A stretch of 64,000 bases of DNA from Hormoscilla sp. GUM202 (GCA_005518205.2 RFFC02000021.1:1-64000); one strand, 5' to 3'. Counted from the stretch's first letter, positions 54,732 to 63,106 are shown. Translations and numbers: made by a program. Notes: generated by a model from the letters alone, not told the origin.

Positions 54732-55292
54732 CTAAAAACCTTGGGTATCTTCGATCTTGATGGTGTTCACCATAGAGATATCTAAACCAGATTCGACAGA
54801 GATATCTAAACCAGATTCGACTTGAACAAAATCACCAGAATTAAGAACATTGGTTGTTCTCACAGTTGCCAATCTCACAGAACCCCGGAAGATGTTAGTC
54901 TCGTTGCCCGTCCTGACAATTGTTAAATCATCAAAACTCAAACCTCCTTCTAACTGGATACGGTCCTTATCGCGGCGGTTGAAATCGTAGATGTAATTCC
55001 TTCCCATGTTCGGAGCCAAGACATAAGTATCCGAACCATCACCCCCCACGATTTGGTCGTTTCCAGGACCCGGGTTGAGGAGGTCGTCTCCACTCTTCCC
55101 TAAGAGCCAATCGTCTCCACTACCCCCTAAGAGGGTGTCGTTTCCACCTTTCCCGTTGAGAAAGTCGTTTTTCAAACCCCCGTATTTCATGTCGTTTCCA
55201 TCACCCCCCTCGAATTCCACTCGATTGGGAGACCATGATAATACCGCAATATTAAATTCATCTTCTACCACGCCTCCCGACTCATATCTCAA
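54732..55292 (-). CDS. RTX/hemolysin-type calcium-binding repeat protein fragment
   Basis: A 186-residue frame with at least four nonapeptide GGxGxDxLx repeats (GGKGGNDTLLGGSGDDWLLG, KSGDDLLNPGPGNDQI, GGDGSDTYVL), then the usual post-repeat NYIYDFNRRDKDRIQLEGGL. It opens at a TTG with no secretion or catalytic domain, so it is probably the 3' remnant of a larger secreted calcium-binding protein. Near the C-terminus VESGLDIS is duplicated in tandem (24 bp), a recent slippage. Confidence 0.7.
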   Translation of the reverse strand: MRYESGGVVEDEFNIAVLSWSPNRVEFEGGDGNDMKYGGLKNDFLNGKGGNDTLLGGSGDDWLLGKSGDDLLNPGPGNDQIVGGDGSDTYVLAPNMGRNYIYDFNRRDKDRIQLEGGLSFDDLTIVRTGNETNIFRGSVRLATVRTTNVLNSGDFVQVESGLDISVESGLDISMVNTIKIEDTQGF

Positions 55293-55694
55293 CTAGAGGC
55301 GGAGCCTCGATAGCCGTTCCCCGGCGGAGCCAGGGAACGAGGGTAAAACGCTTTCTTTATAAGGTTTTCAGCCTTTCGTAGTTCCCGAGCCTGTCTACAC
55401 CGGTGCCAGCAGGAGACGCTCGCCTTCAATAAGGTTACACGCTGGGCGCAATAAGGTTACACTGGGTGTGGTCTTGCGCCCGTCGATCGAGCATGGGATA
55501 CCCCAGGGATCCCCCCAAACCCCCGGATCCCCCCTAACCCCCTTACCATTACTCACCCCATTACTCACCCTAAAGGGTCAGGCTACTCGAACTAAGCCCG
55601 CCGGCGCGGACTAGATTACATGCATCATTGATGGACCCGGCTATCAATTACAAGTGACCGCACCCCCTGGGAGCTTTTTTCCCTCCTTGGCTGC
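55293..55694. other. Gene-free region with short direct repeats
   Basis: It contains CAATAAGGTTACAC twice (near 55427 and 55449), CCCGGATCCCCCC and ATTACTCACCC repeats near 55505-55570. The N-terminal part of the RTX gene may have lain here, but no coding trace is visible. Confidence 0.4.
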
Positions 55695-56102
55695 TTAGGT
55701 ATTTGGGTTATCATCTTTGTTGCGTTGCGCCAGCAGCATCTCCCACATGCGGTGATTTTCTGTTTGCAGGCCGCGAATTTCTGATTGTTGTTGCCTAATT
55801 TGCCGCAGAATTTCTCGCCGTTCTTCAGCGGCTGCTCGCTGTTCTTCAGCGGCTGCTCGCCGTTCTTCAGCGGCTTCGGCCATAGCATTAGCTAGAGCTT
55901 GAATGACACGAGCGTTACCATTGGCTATATTGGTCGTCTCTTCTAGCTTCTGGGTCAAACCTTCTACTTGCTGAGTCAAACCTTCTACCCGCTGGGTCAA
56001 ACCTCCTACTTGCTGGGCTATGCCGCTCACTAGGTCTGCCAGACGGTCTAATTTTTCGTCGTTCCAACGTTCGGTACTCATTGTTTTTTCGGCGTTGCTC
56101 AT
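55695..56102 (-). CDS. Coiled-coil protein of unknown function
   Basis: A 135-residue protein made of heptad-like repeats: LTQRVEGLTQQVEGLTQKLEE (residues about 35-55) and EERRAAAEEQRAAAEERREI (about 80-99), an almost continuous coiled coil with no signal peptide. The DNA repeats match the amino-acid repeats, so slippage has shaped it. Similar short coiled-coil proteins are common in cyanobacteria; no function can be assigned. An internal start at MSTERWND would shorten it by seven residues. Confidence 0.65.
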   Translation of the reverse strand: MSNAEKTMSTERWNDEKLDRLADLVSGIAQQVGGLTQRVEGLTQQVEGLTQKLEETTNIANGNARVIQALANAMAEAAEERRAAAEEQRAAAEERREILRQIRQQQSEIRGLQTENHRMWEMLLAQRNKDDNPNT

Positions 56103-56257
56103 TTTGGGGATGAGATCAGTTAGGGTTATAATTATAATTATAGCTAAGTTACAAAAATACCCCTGACATCTGCGGTCGTCAGAATAGCGGGTGTGGTCAA
56201 AACCCGTTAGTTTTTCTGTGATAGGATGATGGTCGCACGAGTTGTTTCGCCAAGTAT

Positions 56258-57574
56258 ATGCAAGCAGAATACCGCCAGCGTCGCGATCGCCTAATGGAGA
56301 AGATTGGTCAAGGAACCGCCATCTTTAGAAGTGCCCCAATGGCCGTGATGCACAATGATGTAGAGTACAATTTCCGACAGGATAGTGATTTTTTCTATCT
56401 GACTGGTTTCAACGAACCCTCAGCGGTGGCGGTTTTGGCACCCCACCACGAGGAACATAAGTTTGTGCTGTTTGTCCGACCGAAGGAGTGGGAAAAAGAA
56501 GTCTGGAATGGTTACCGGGTGGGCGTCGATGCAGCAAAGGAACGGTTTGGTGCCGATGAGGTGTATCCGATCGCAGAACTGAATGAAAAGCTGCCCCAGT
56601 ATCTGGAAAAGGCGGACATAATTTATTATCATCTCGGGCGGGATGAGGCTTTCGATCGGACTATCCTCAAGCATTGGCAGCGCCAACTGAAAGCATATCC
56701 CAAACGGGGTACGGGACCTCGCGCCCTGGAAGATCCTGCTTTCATTCTCCATCCCTTGCGATCGCTCAAAAGTTCCGCAGAATTGCAGTTAATGAGAAAG
56801 GCGATCGCCATTTCGGTAGAGGCCCATCAGCGGGCCCGGGAATTAGCCCGTCCGGGGATTTACGAATATGAAATTCAAGCAGAAATGGAGTATATCTTTC
56901 GCCAGCAGTCGGTGATGGGACCGGCCTATCCTTCCATTGTCGCCTCGGGTCCGAATGCCTGCATATTACATTATGTGGAGAATAATCGCCAGTTGCAAGA
57001 TGGAGATTTATTGCTGATTGATGCTGGTTGTTGTTACGAGTATTATAATGCTGATATTACTCGGACTTTCCCCGTGAATCGCAAGTTTACCATGCAACAA
57101 CGGGTGATTTATGAGATTGTATTAGAGGCGCAAAGACAGGCGATCGAGCAAGTAAAACCGGGCAAGACTTACAATGATATGCACGGGACTGCCGTGCGAG
57201 TCCTGGTAGAAGGATTGCTGGAAATTGGACTGCTAGTGGGTGAGATAGAAGAACTGATTAAAGAGAAGAAATACAAACCTTTTTACATGCACGGAACCGG
57301 TCATTGGTTGGGTTTAGACGTGCATGATGGTGGTTTTTACAAGCAGGGGGAAGGGGAAGAAGATTGGCTGACATTCCAACCAGGTCAGATAATTACAGTG
57401 GAACCCGGTCTTTACATTAGTTCGGAAACAAAACCTGCGGAGGAACAACCAGAGATAGACCCGCAATGGCGCGGAATTGGAGTTAGAATTGAGGATGATG
57501 TTTTGGTGACAGATTCTGGACGTGAGGTGTTGACTGCTGCGGTACCGAAAGTAGCCGAGGAAGTGATTCGATAG
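56258..57574 (+). CDS. pepP: Xaa-Pro aminopeptidase (aminopeptidase P, M24B)
   Basis: Removes N-terminal residues that precede proline. The 438-residue protein has the N-terminal AMP_N domain (MQAEYRQRRDRLMEKIG, FRQDSDFFYLTGF) and the pita-bread catalytic domain. Its dinuclear-metal ligands are visible: LLIDAGCCYEYYNADITRTFP (two Asp), HGTGHWLGLDVHD (His), VEPGLY (Glu) and RIEDDVLV (Glu). Cyanobacterial members have this length. It is a single gene upstream of the ATPase/TOPRIM pair. Confidence 0.94.
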   Translation: MQAEYRQRRDRLMEKIGQGTAIFRSAPMAVMHNDVEYNFRQDSDFFYLTGFNEPSAVAVLAPHHEEHKFVLFVRPKEWEKEVWNGYRVGVDAAKERFGADEVYPIAELNEKLPQYLEKADIIYYHLGRDEAFDRTILKHWQRQLKAYPKRGTGPRALEDPAFILHPLRSLKSSAELQLMRKAIAISVEAHQRARELARPGIYEYEIQAEMEYIFRQQSVMGPAYPSIVASGPNACILHYVENNRQLQDGDLLLIDAGCCYEYYNADITRTFPVNRKFTMQQRVIYEIVLEAQRQAIEQVKPGKTYNDMHGTAVRVLVEGLLEIGLLVGEIEELIKEKKYKPFYMHGTGHWLGLDVHDGGFYKQGEGEEDWLTFQPGQIITVEPGLYISSETKPAEEQPEIDPQWRGIGVRIEDDVLVTDSGREVLTAAVPKVAEEVIR

Positions 57575-57633
57575 TCAAATGGTTGATTGTTGATGTTACA
57601 ATTAATCAATAGAGATATTCGGGGCACCAGCGA

Positions 57634-58749
57634 ATGAGCCACATCAAAAACCTTACTATCCATCAGTTCCGGGGACTGCGGGATCTGAGTTGGGATTCCT
57701 TGGGGCAAATAAATCTGCTCGTTGGCGTCAATAACTCAGGCAAAACCAGCGTTTTAGAAGCTATCTCTACCTACTGTCGTCCCTTGGATCCGCTACAATG
57801 GCTGACTAGGGGACGAGATTTAAAGGGCGATCGGCAATATCTGCTCTCACGGCTCAAATGGCTGTTTCCAGCATTACCACAAAATCAGCAGAATGGCGAC
57901 AGAAAAATCGATGTTTACCAGGTGCAAACACATATTTCTGGCGATGGCAGTTTCCCAGTCATTGATTCTCGGGCAATTTACAGAGAGTTAACAGGTGTAG
58001 GGGAGTCAGGCGAACATCAAGCGGATCTAGAATTAGTTGCTACGATCTTCAACCCACAACAGCATCAGGAAAAGCAGGAGTGTTCCGTAAATTTCCAGTT
58101 GTGGAACTCTGGGGGTTTGATTACCAGAAGTGAAGTCCTTAGCCCTAAGAAAGTCGGACATCAGGACTTAGCATCAGGGAATCTAATGCTGCCAGTTGAA
58201 ATCGTTACACCTTTAGACCACTGGATTGAAAAGTTGCAAGTGGGGCTGCTATCAGAAGCCATTTTACAAAGGTTTAAGGCCGAAGTCATCAAGCTTCTGC
58301 AAGTCATAGACTCAGGAATTGTTGGCTTGGAAATTCTGGATAATCAGGGCATCGGTTCTGGCCTTTATATTGACCACAAGCAGTTGGGGCTAGCACCTTT
58401 GAGTATCTGCGGGAATGCTGTGCGTCGTCTCCTGCTTTACGCCTTAACCCTGGCAAAGGTGCGAGGGGGTGTTCTACTGATTGATGAGTTGGAAACCTCT
58501 ATTCATACTGACGCGCTGGGGGGAGTTTTCTCTTGGCTTGTCCAGTGGTGTAGTAAGATGGACGTGCAGTTATTTGCAACTACTCAAAGTCTGGAAGCTG
58601 TTGATGCAATGTTGGATGCTACTTCTGAGGATGTGGATCTAGTCCTTTATCGCTTAAGGCCAGAGGAGTCCCAGACTAAATTAATCCGACTAGATCGAGA
58701 AACCCTGTGTATAATTCGGGAAGAACTGGGACAGGAGGTACGACGGTGA
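57634..58749 (+). CDS. OLD-like AAA/ABC ATPase
   Basis: A 371-residue ATP-binding protein of the RecF/OLD group. It starts MSHIKNLTIHQFRGLRDL, with Walker A GVNNSGKTSV at residues 31-40. A degenerate signature LSICGNAVRRLLLYAL near 260, Walker B GGVLLIDELETSIH near 279-292 and TTQSLEAVDAML near 318 match OLD-family ATPases (typical LSxxGxGxRR, DEIExxLH). It lacks a fused C-terminal TOPRIM domain; instead a separate TOPRIM-like gene starts within its stop codon (GTGA). The pair resembles split OLD-type nucleases found in phage defence. Confidence 0.88.
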   Translation: MSHIKNLTIHQFRGLRDLSWDSLGQINLLVGVNNSGKTSVLEAISTYCRPLDPLQWLTRGRDLKGDRQYLLSRLKWLFPALPQNQQNGDRKIDVYQVQTHISGDGSFPVIDSRAIYRELTGVGESGEHQADLELVATIFNPQQHQEKQECSVNFQLWNSGGLITRSEVLSPKKVGHQDLASGNLMLPVEIVTPLDHWIEKLQVGLLSEAILQRFKAEVIKLLQVIDSGIVGLEILDNQGIGSGLYIDHKQLGLAPLSICGNAVRRLLLYALTLAKVRGGVLLIDELETSIHTDALGGVFSWLVQWCSKMDVQLFATTQSLEAVDAMLDATSEDVDLVLYRLRPEESQTKLIRLDRETLCIIREELGQEVRR

Positions 58750-59507
58750 GATATGCACTCATCGGTGTAGAAGGTCCTCACGATCGAGCCTTTGTGGGTA
58801 AAGTTCTTAAACTGCTTGGCTGTCAATCTTTTGACGGCAATGAAGCCAATCTGGATCCTTTCTGGATTAATTTTGTTCCATCTTATCCCAAACAGGGAAA
58901 CTTATACAAGCGTCTGGATATGCCTTCTATCTTATTCACAGAATCTGTTTCGGTAGCCATTTACTCAGGGGAAGGAAGTAAGCTAGTACGAAATCTGAAG
59001 GCAAATTTTGCTAACTACCCTGAGTATCGAACTGATATCGCAGCATTCGGGATAGTTGCTGATGCCGATCGCAAGTCTCCCGAACAGGTGGCCTTAGACT
59101 ACTATAATGGCTTCAGTAATTTATTTCCTGGTTTCCCCGATCGAGGAGGCGTTGTAGATACAGATTCTCCTCGCACGGGAATTTATGTGTTACCTGATAA
59201 TGTCTCTCAGGGGGTGCTGGATACTTTGTTGTGCAATTGTGGTGAAGTAGCTTATCCTATGTACGTTGAGAGAGCTAATTCCTATCTTGCCCAATTTTCC
59301 GAGGAGGAGAGGAAATCTCTCAAGTGGAAACCTTTCGATCGGGAAAAAGCTCTAATTGCTACGATCGTCAGTGTTCTCAAACCAGGAAAGACGAATACGG
59401 TGAGTCTTGCAGATAATAATTGGGTAAGTGAGTCCACCAACATGCAGGTTCCGACTCTAGCAAGTTTTGTAGATTTCTTGAGGGAATTATTAGAACTGCA
59501 CGAATAA
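58746..59507 (+). CDS. TOPRIM-like (DUF3226-type) protein coupled to OLD-like ATPase
   Basis: A 253-residue protein; I chose the GTG at 58746, which overlaps the ATPase stop by four bases. The N-terminal strand VRYALIGVEGPHDRAFVGKVL carries the TOPRIM glutamate (Glu9), and AFGIVADADRKSPEQVALDY near 100-119 carries the D-x-D pair (about Asp106, Asp108). A C-terminal helical part with EKALIATIVSVLKPGKTNTVSLADNNWV is typical of the DUF3226/OLD-associated group. It probably acts as the nuclease partner of the ATPase. DUF4435-like proteins are the main alternative. Confidence 0.78.
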   Translation: MRYALIGVEGPHDRAFVGKVLKLLGCQSFDGNEANLDPFWINFVPSYPKQGNLYKRLDMPSILFTESVSVAIYSGEGSKLVRNLKANFANYPEYRTDIAAFGIVADADRKSPEQVALDYYNGFSNLFPGFPDRGGVVDTDSPRTGIYVLPDNVSQGVLDTLLCNCGEVAYPMYVERANSYLAQFSEEERKSLKWKPFDREKALIATIVSVLKPGKTNTVSLADNNWVSESTNMQVPTLASFVDFLRELLELHE

Positions 59508-59546
59508 TGAATGAGTAATTTGCATTGGCACTGGTTCAGTCTAATT

Positions 59547-59750
59547 AGGGCTTGCTGAATAAAGCTGTAACTCAGACTGGGTAAGGGTTTTTGCATTAAA
59601 AACGCTGGCTAAGTGCAAGGTTTTGCTGCTCTTTGGATCCAAAATCGAAGCATTTAGTGGGGGTTACAGCTTGGAGCCTCCTGGTAGACTGACGGTGTAG
59701 TCTGCTGTGTGGCGTCTAGATTCGCCCTGTAGCCTTTTTCAGCAAACCCT
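59547..59750. mobile_element. 204-bp MITE with 4-bp duplication
   Basis: The ends are AGGGCTTGCTGAATAAAGCT and, inverted, AGGGTTTGCTGAAAAAGGCT, flanked by AATT on both sides (59543-59546, 59751-59754). It has no gene and lies between the TOPRIM gene and the small exported protein. The parent IS family is not identified. Confidence 0.8.
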
Positions 59751-59957
59751 AATTAAAAAGATCGCCGGAAACCCCTGCCCTGTCAGGGTTTCAGTCTAGA
59801 ACCGGAACCGGGTTTCTGGGAATAAAATCTCATCTCACGAAAAATGTAATTTTTTGTAAAGATCGGGAAATTCTGGTTGTTTCCTGCTATAAAATTAAAG
59901 AGACATAAGTGGCTACCTAAAAAACACGAGCACTCATATTGGACTCAAGGAGGGAAA

Positions 59958-60299
59958 ATGAAAGCCAAAATCAGCATATTTATCAGCACAGTGTTTATTT
60001 CAATTCTGGCGGCGTCAAGTGCATTCGCTGGAGAAAGCAGGGGCGGGTACATTTCACATATTGCCACGGTAGATGGTGCCATCCTCTTCGGAATAACTGG
60101 CTCCCGGCAATCAGACCGTCCCTCTTGTGCAGGTACCGGTCGCTTTGCAGCTCGCGCAAATAGTGAACATTATCAAGTCATCATAACCGCATTTGAAATG
60201 GGATCAAAGGTGACTCTTGGTCATGTTAAAGGACTGGGAACTTGTAACCTTTGGCATAATTCAGAATATCTACGCTGGATTGAGATAAATAAGCAGTGA
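59958..60299 (+). CDS. Small exported protein of unknown function
   Basis: A 113-residue protein with a clear signal peptide (MKAKISIFISTVFISILAASSAFAGE; cleavage likely after AFA). I chose the ATG at 59958 because AAGGAGGG lies just upstream. The mature part has two cysteines (SCAGTG and GTCNLW), which could form a disulfide. No family is recognised. An AGGAGG-led antitoxin-like gene follows 26 bp later. Confidence 0.65.
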   Translation: MKAKISIFISTVFISILAASSAFAGESRGGYISHIATVDGAILFGITGSRQSDRPSCAGTGRFAARANSEHYQVIITAFEMGSKVTLGHVKGLGTCNLWHNSEYLRWIEINKQ

Positions 60300-60325
60300 G
60301 CACCTTACCTTAAAGGAGGTAAAAA

Positions 60326-60619
60326 ATGGATACAATGATATCTCAGCGCGAACAAATTATTGGGGAAATTGCCGAACTCCCTAGCGAGGCGATAGTTGAA
60401 CTTGCCAACTTTATTGAGGATCTCAAGTTCAAACATCATCGCCTCGCTACCTCATCGTCAAGGAAAACAGAAGCAAATTCAGGCTCTGCATTCTTGCTTG
60501 CTATTGCTGGTTTGGGGTCTGCCGTTGAAGATGATATCTCAGAACGAGACGAAGAAATTCTAGCGAATGAAATTGACCCCATTCGTGGGTGGACTACCAA
60601 AAAAGATGATTCAGTATGA
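60326..60619 (+). CDS. Antitoxin-like protein (VapB/DUF2281-type) next to a PIN remnant
   Basis: A 97-residue acidic protein starting MDTMISQREQIIGEIAELPSEAIVELANFIEDLKFKH, the pattern of short antitoxins of the DUF2281/VapB style, with a longer acidic tail. A strong ribosome site (AAAGGAGGT) precedes it. Its stop overlaps the ATG of a truncated PIN-domain gene (ATGA), the usual antitoxin-toxin arrangement. The toxin partner is broken here. Confidence 0.7.
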   Translation: MDTMISQREQIIGEIAELPSEAIVELANFIEDLKFKHHRLATSSSRKTEANSGSAFLLAIAGLGSAVEDDISERDEEILANEIDPIRGWTTKKDDSV

Positions 60620-60828
60620 CAGCCTTACTAGATACGAGTTTTTTGCTCGCTTTGAACAACGATAACGATCGCAATCATGCAAACATAGCGGGAATCACCA
60701 TAGTAAATGATTTTTTCGACAAGCAACTACTTACTTACTCCTGCGCCAAAAACTTGTCGTATTCTGCATGTGACCCAATCCAAAACCAAACAAGATCGCC
60801 ATCCTGCTCTACAGCAACTGCTGGATAG
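60616..60828 (+). pseudogene. PIN-domain toxin (VapC-like), truncated
   Basis: Only the first strand and helix of a PIN domain remain: MTALLDTSFLLALNNDNDRNHAN, with the first catalytic Asp in LLDTSFLLAL. From about 60730 the sequence becomes the reverse strand of a different, HigB-like gene, so the remaining codons to 60828 are not PIN sequence. Some two thirds of the toxin is missing, including the other acidic residues. Confidence 0.8.
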
Positions 60829-60995
60829 TGCAAACCAACGCGCACTGACTAAAACTCACCCACTTTCTTGAAATGCAGTGATGGATATTTGGGATCGATC
60901 TTAAGCAACTCGTAGCATCGATCGGCAAGTTCTTGAATCTTACTCGGTAACTGTCGATAGCAATACCAAAAATTAGAGGTCGTTCTATGCCTCAT
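60735..60995 (-). pseudogene. RelE/HigB-like toxin with one in-frame TAG
   Basis: Reading the minus strand from ATG at 60995 gives MRHRTTSNFWYCYRQLPSKI, QELADRCYELLKIDPKYPSLHFKKVGEF, then TAG (60849-60851), then SVRVGLHYPAVAVEQDGDLV and WFWIGSHAEYDKFL to a stop at 60735. The order FKKVGxxWSVRVGLxYRALAV is typical of HigB/RelE-superfamily toxins, so a TGG-to-TAG change has removed a tryptophan. The total is 86 codons plus stop. Its start overlaps the stop of the antitoxin-tailed gene at 60992 (ATGA). Confidence 0.85.
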
Positions 60996-61486
60996 ATATC
61001 TGTACAACGTCCTGCTTTCAACTCTTGCAGTGCTTTTTCAGCTAGCGCATCAAGCTTACCCATAGCTATATCTGCCTCAAGTTGTCGATCCCAATCTTCC
61101 CAATCTCCCCAATCTCCCTCTGCAAAACCGAGATCCTCCCGTTGCCATTCCTCCATCCCAGCACGAAGAATGTTAGCCAAAGGGTGGTCGATCGTCTCTA
61201 TCAATGTTTTCAAACTGGCTACATTCAGAACTTCTAATATCTGCTGTTTCAGAGTTTGATTCTGCTCCATTTGCCCGATCGCCTCTGCTGCTAGCGCGGA
61301 CCGCTGAGGAGGTGTTTCAGTAGAGTAATCCTTTTCCAATTCTTGTAAGAGTGCTTTAATCTTAGCTGCCGCTTCAGCTAAACTTTGCTGTTCTGCTTGG
61401 AAGTATTTGTGAATTATATTATCGTCCTTAACTTCTCCAGCCACATTACCAACTATACCACCGCCGATTTTTATTTCAGATACCAT
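60992..61486 (-). CDS. Fusion of a small cyanobacterial protein with an antitoxin tail
   Basis: A 164-residue frame. Residues 1-115 (MVSEIKIGGGIVGNVAGEVK, then AEAAAKIKALLQELEKDY and LETIDHPLANILRAGMEEWQ-like sequence) resemble a common cyanobacterial protein of unknown function. After an acidic, repetitive joint (GDWGDWEDW), residues about 132-164 (RQLEADIAMGKLDALAEKAL, then QELKAGRCTDI) match the antitoxin that precedes HigB-like toxins. Its stop overlaps the toxin start. The fusion may keep antitoxin expression, or may be a deletion product. Confidence 0.75.
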   Translation of the reverse strand: MVSEIKIGGGIVGNVAGEVKDDNIIHKYFQAEQQSLAEAAAKIKALLQELEKDYSTETPPQRSALAAEAIGQMEQNQTLKQQILEVLNVASLKTLIETIDHPLANILRAGMEEWQREDLGFAEGDWGDWEDWDRQLEADIAMGKLDALAEKALQELKAGRCTDI

Positions 61487-61530
61487 GAAAAACCTCCTAA
61501 TTAATTATTTCAACGAACGTTTTCTGGGTA

Positions 61531-62451
61531 TCAATCCCGATTATCATTGCTATAGCGAATCCTCGCCCCTGCCCACTGTAGCTTTTCCCGTAGGGTCTGA
61601 TAGTAAGAATAATTTTCCCGCAGAATAATAAACTTAGCTAGACAATTAGCCATTCTCACGTCCACTCGCTGTCCGGGCCAAATGGCAGTTCCCATTACCC
61701 CGTCTGTCCAGAGTTTCGTATTTAACTCCCGGTCTTCTAAAGGCCAGACACTAACTACAGAACCCGATGGCAAAACAATGGCACGACTAGATAGACTCAA
61801 AGGACAAATGGGCGTAACCGCGATCGCCTCCATGCCCTCATGGACGATCGGGCCATTTGCCGACAAGGTGTAGCAAGTCGAACCAGTCGGCGTGGACACA
61901 ATCAACCCATCTCCCTGATATTGATCCACCACCTCCCCGTCGATCGCCAATTCCAGAATCGAGGTAATCATCCGGTCAGCAGATGCTGGCTTGATACAGA
62001 TTTCATTGAGGGCCAAAAAGCGATCGCTTACAGGTTTCCTCTGAGTGCGATCGCCCTCAAACACAGCCGCCTGCAACATCATCCGCAGCTGCACTGCATA
62101 GCGGTCTTCCATCAACCTGTCCCAAACCCGTTCTGTATCCTTAAACGCCTCAAAAGATTCCGTCAAAAACCCCAGATGACCCCCGATATTTACTGCCAAA
62201 ATCGGGATACCATATGGGGCCACTTGTCTAGCAGCAGCTAAAGCCGTGCCATCACCGCCCAGTACCACCGCCAGATCGATCGGTTGCGTCCCAGAAGCCA
62301 AAAACACCGGGTAGGGATTATCCTTGACCCCACTCGGTCCCATCAACACCTGAGAACCCCGATCCTCCAGCTGTCTCGCACATGTTTCGGCCCAGCGGCG
62401 ACTCTCATCATGTCCAGCTTTATGGGCAATTATGACCCGCTTTAGCTCCAC
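61531..62451 (-). CDS. nadK: NAD(+) kinase
   Basis: Phosphorylates NAD to NADP, needed for photosynthetic reductant. The 306-residue protein has the GGDGT motif at residues 65-69 (VVLGGDGTALAAARQ), the downstream NIGGHLGFL near 87, ALNEICIK and the glycine-rich GDGLIVSTPTGSTCY near 178. Cyanobacteria usually have two NadK enzymes; this one is of the type located downstream of ndhE. It starts 4 bp after the ndhE stop, so the two are probably cotranscribed. Confidence 0.95.
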   Translation of the reverse strand: MELKRVIIAHKAGHDESRRWAETCARQLEDRGSQVLMGPSGVKDNPYPVFLASGTQPIDLAVVLGGDGTALAAARQVAPYGIPILAVNIGGHLGFLTESFEAFKDTERVWDRLMEDRYAVQLRMMLQAAVFEGDRTQRKPVSDRFLALNEICIKPASADRMITSILELAIDGEVVDQYQGDGLIVSTPTGSTCYTLSANGPIVHEGMEAIAVTPICPLSLSSRAIVLPSGSVVSVWPLEDRELNTKLWTDGVMGTAIWPGQRVDVRMANCLAKFIILRENYSYYQTLREKLQWAGARIRYSNDNRD

Positions 62452-62455
62452 TAAT

Positions 62456-62767
62456 CTACCACTTCAATAAGTTAAACTGCTCCATATCCACTGTATCGCG
62501 ATTGCGGTAAATTGACAACACAATCGCCAGACCCACCGCCGCTTCTGCCGCTGCCACTGTAATCACAAACACTGCAAAAACTTGTCCCTTTATCCCTTGG
62601 GAGTCGAGGAAATTTGAAAATGCCATCAAATTGATATTTACTGCATTCAGCAGCAACTCGATCGACATCAGCACCCGCACGGCATTGCGGCTGTTAATCA
62701 AACCATAAATGCCAATGCAGAACAATGCTGCTGCTAGTAACAAGAAATACTGAAGTTGTAGGATCAT
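62456..62767 (-). CDS. ndhE: NAD(P)H-quinone oxidoreductase subunit 4L
   Basis: Small membrane subunit (NuoK homologue) of the photosynthetic NDH-1 complex in the thylakoid. The 103-residue protein has three hydrophobic helices: [39 protein letters not shown] with the conserved Glu in the second; and [17 protein letters not shown]. The length is normal. It should be cotranscribed with ndhI and ndhG, but about 350 bp of hairpin repeats and a MITE now separate it from ndhG. Confidence 0.96.
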   Translation of the reverse strand: MILQLQYFLLLAAALFCIGIYGLINSRNAVRVLMSIELLLNAVNINLMAFSNFLDSQGIKGQVFAVFVITVAAAEAAVGLAIVLSIYRNRDTVDMEQFNLLKW

Positions 62768-62783
62768 AATTTACTGCTTGTTC

Positions 62784-63106
62784 TTCGTTCGTAGTAAGCG
62801 CTTTAGCGCTTCTTCCTTCGTTCGGTAGTGGGTCACAAGTAGTGATGTTAGCACAAGAAAGCTCAGACGGAGATCGCAATAGTGGCATCCAACGGCAAGT
62901 CAAATAACGATATTTCAGGCATTGACGTCCCAGCCGAAAAATTGAAAATGCCACATCCCCACACCTATTGGGACAGACTAGCCATCACATCACTACATGT
63001 TTATCACTACCCTTCGTTCGTAGTAAGCGCTTTAGCGCTTCTTCCTTCGTTCGTAGTAAGCGCTTTAGCGCTTCTTCCTTCGTTCGTAGTAAGCGCTTTA
63101 GCGCTT
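62784..63106. repeat. Four 34-bp hairpin repeats between ndhG and ndhE, split by a MITE
   Basis: The unit CTTCGTTCGTAGTAAGCGCT continues TTAGCGCTTCTTC and contains the palindrome AAGCGCTTTAGCGCTT. One unit lies left of the inserted MITE (62824-63011) and three to the right. All are in the transcribed gap of the ndh operon, so they would form repeated RNA hairpins. Confidence 0.9.
62824..63011. mobile_element. 188-bp MITE, copy 3, inside the ndh operon
   Basis: Complete copy, nearly identical to 17245-17432, with ends GGTAGTGGGTCAC and ATCACTACC. The 8-bp duplication CTTCGTTC (62816-62823, 63012-63019) matches the surrounding tandem repeat. It sits in the ndhG-ndhE gap. Confidence 0.93.

Noticed and set aside
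62784..63106. CRISPR-like array of 34-bp repeats
   Set aside because: The units are directly adjacent with no unique spacers. The only interruption is a 188-bp MITE with its own target duplication, and no cas genes are near.
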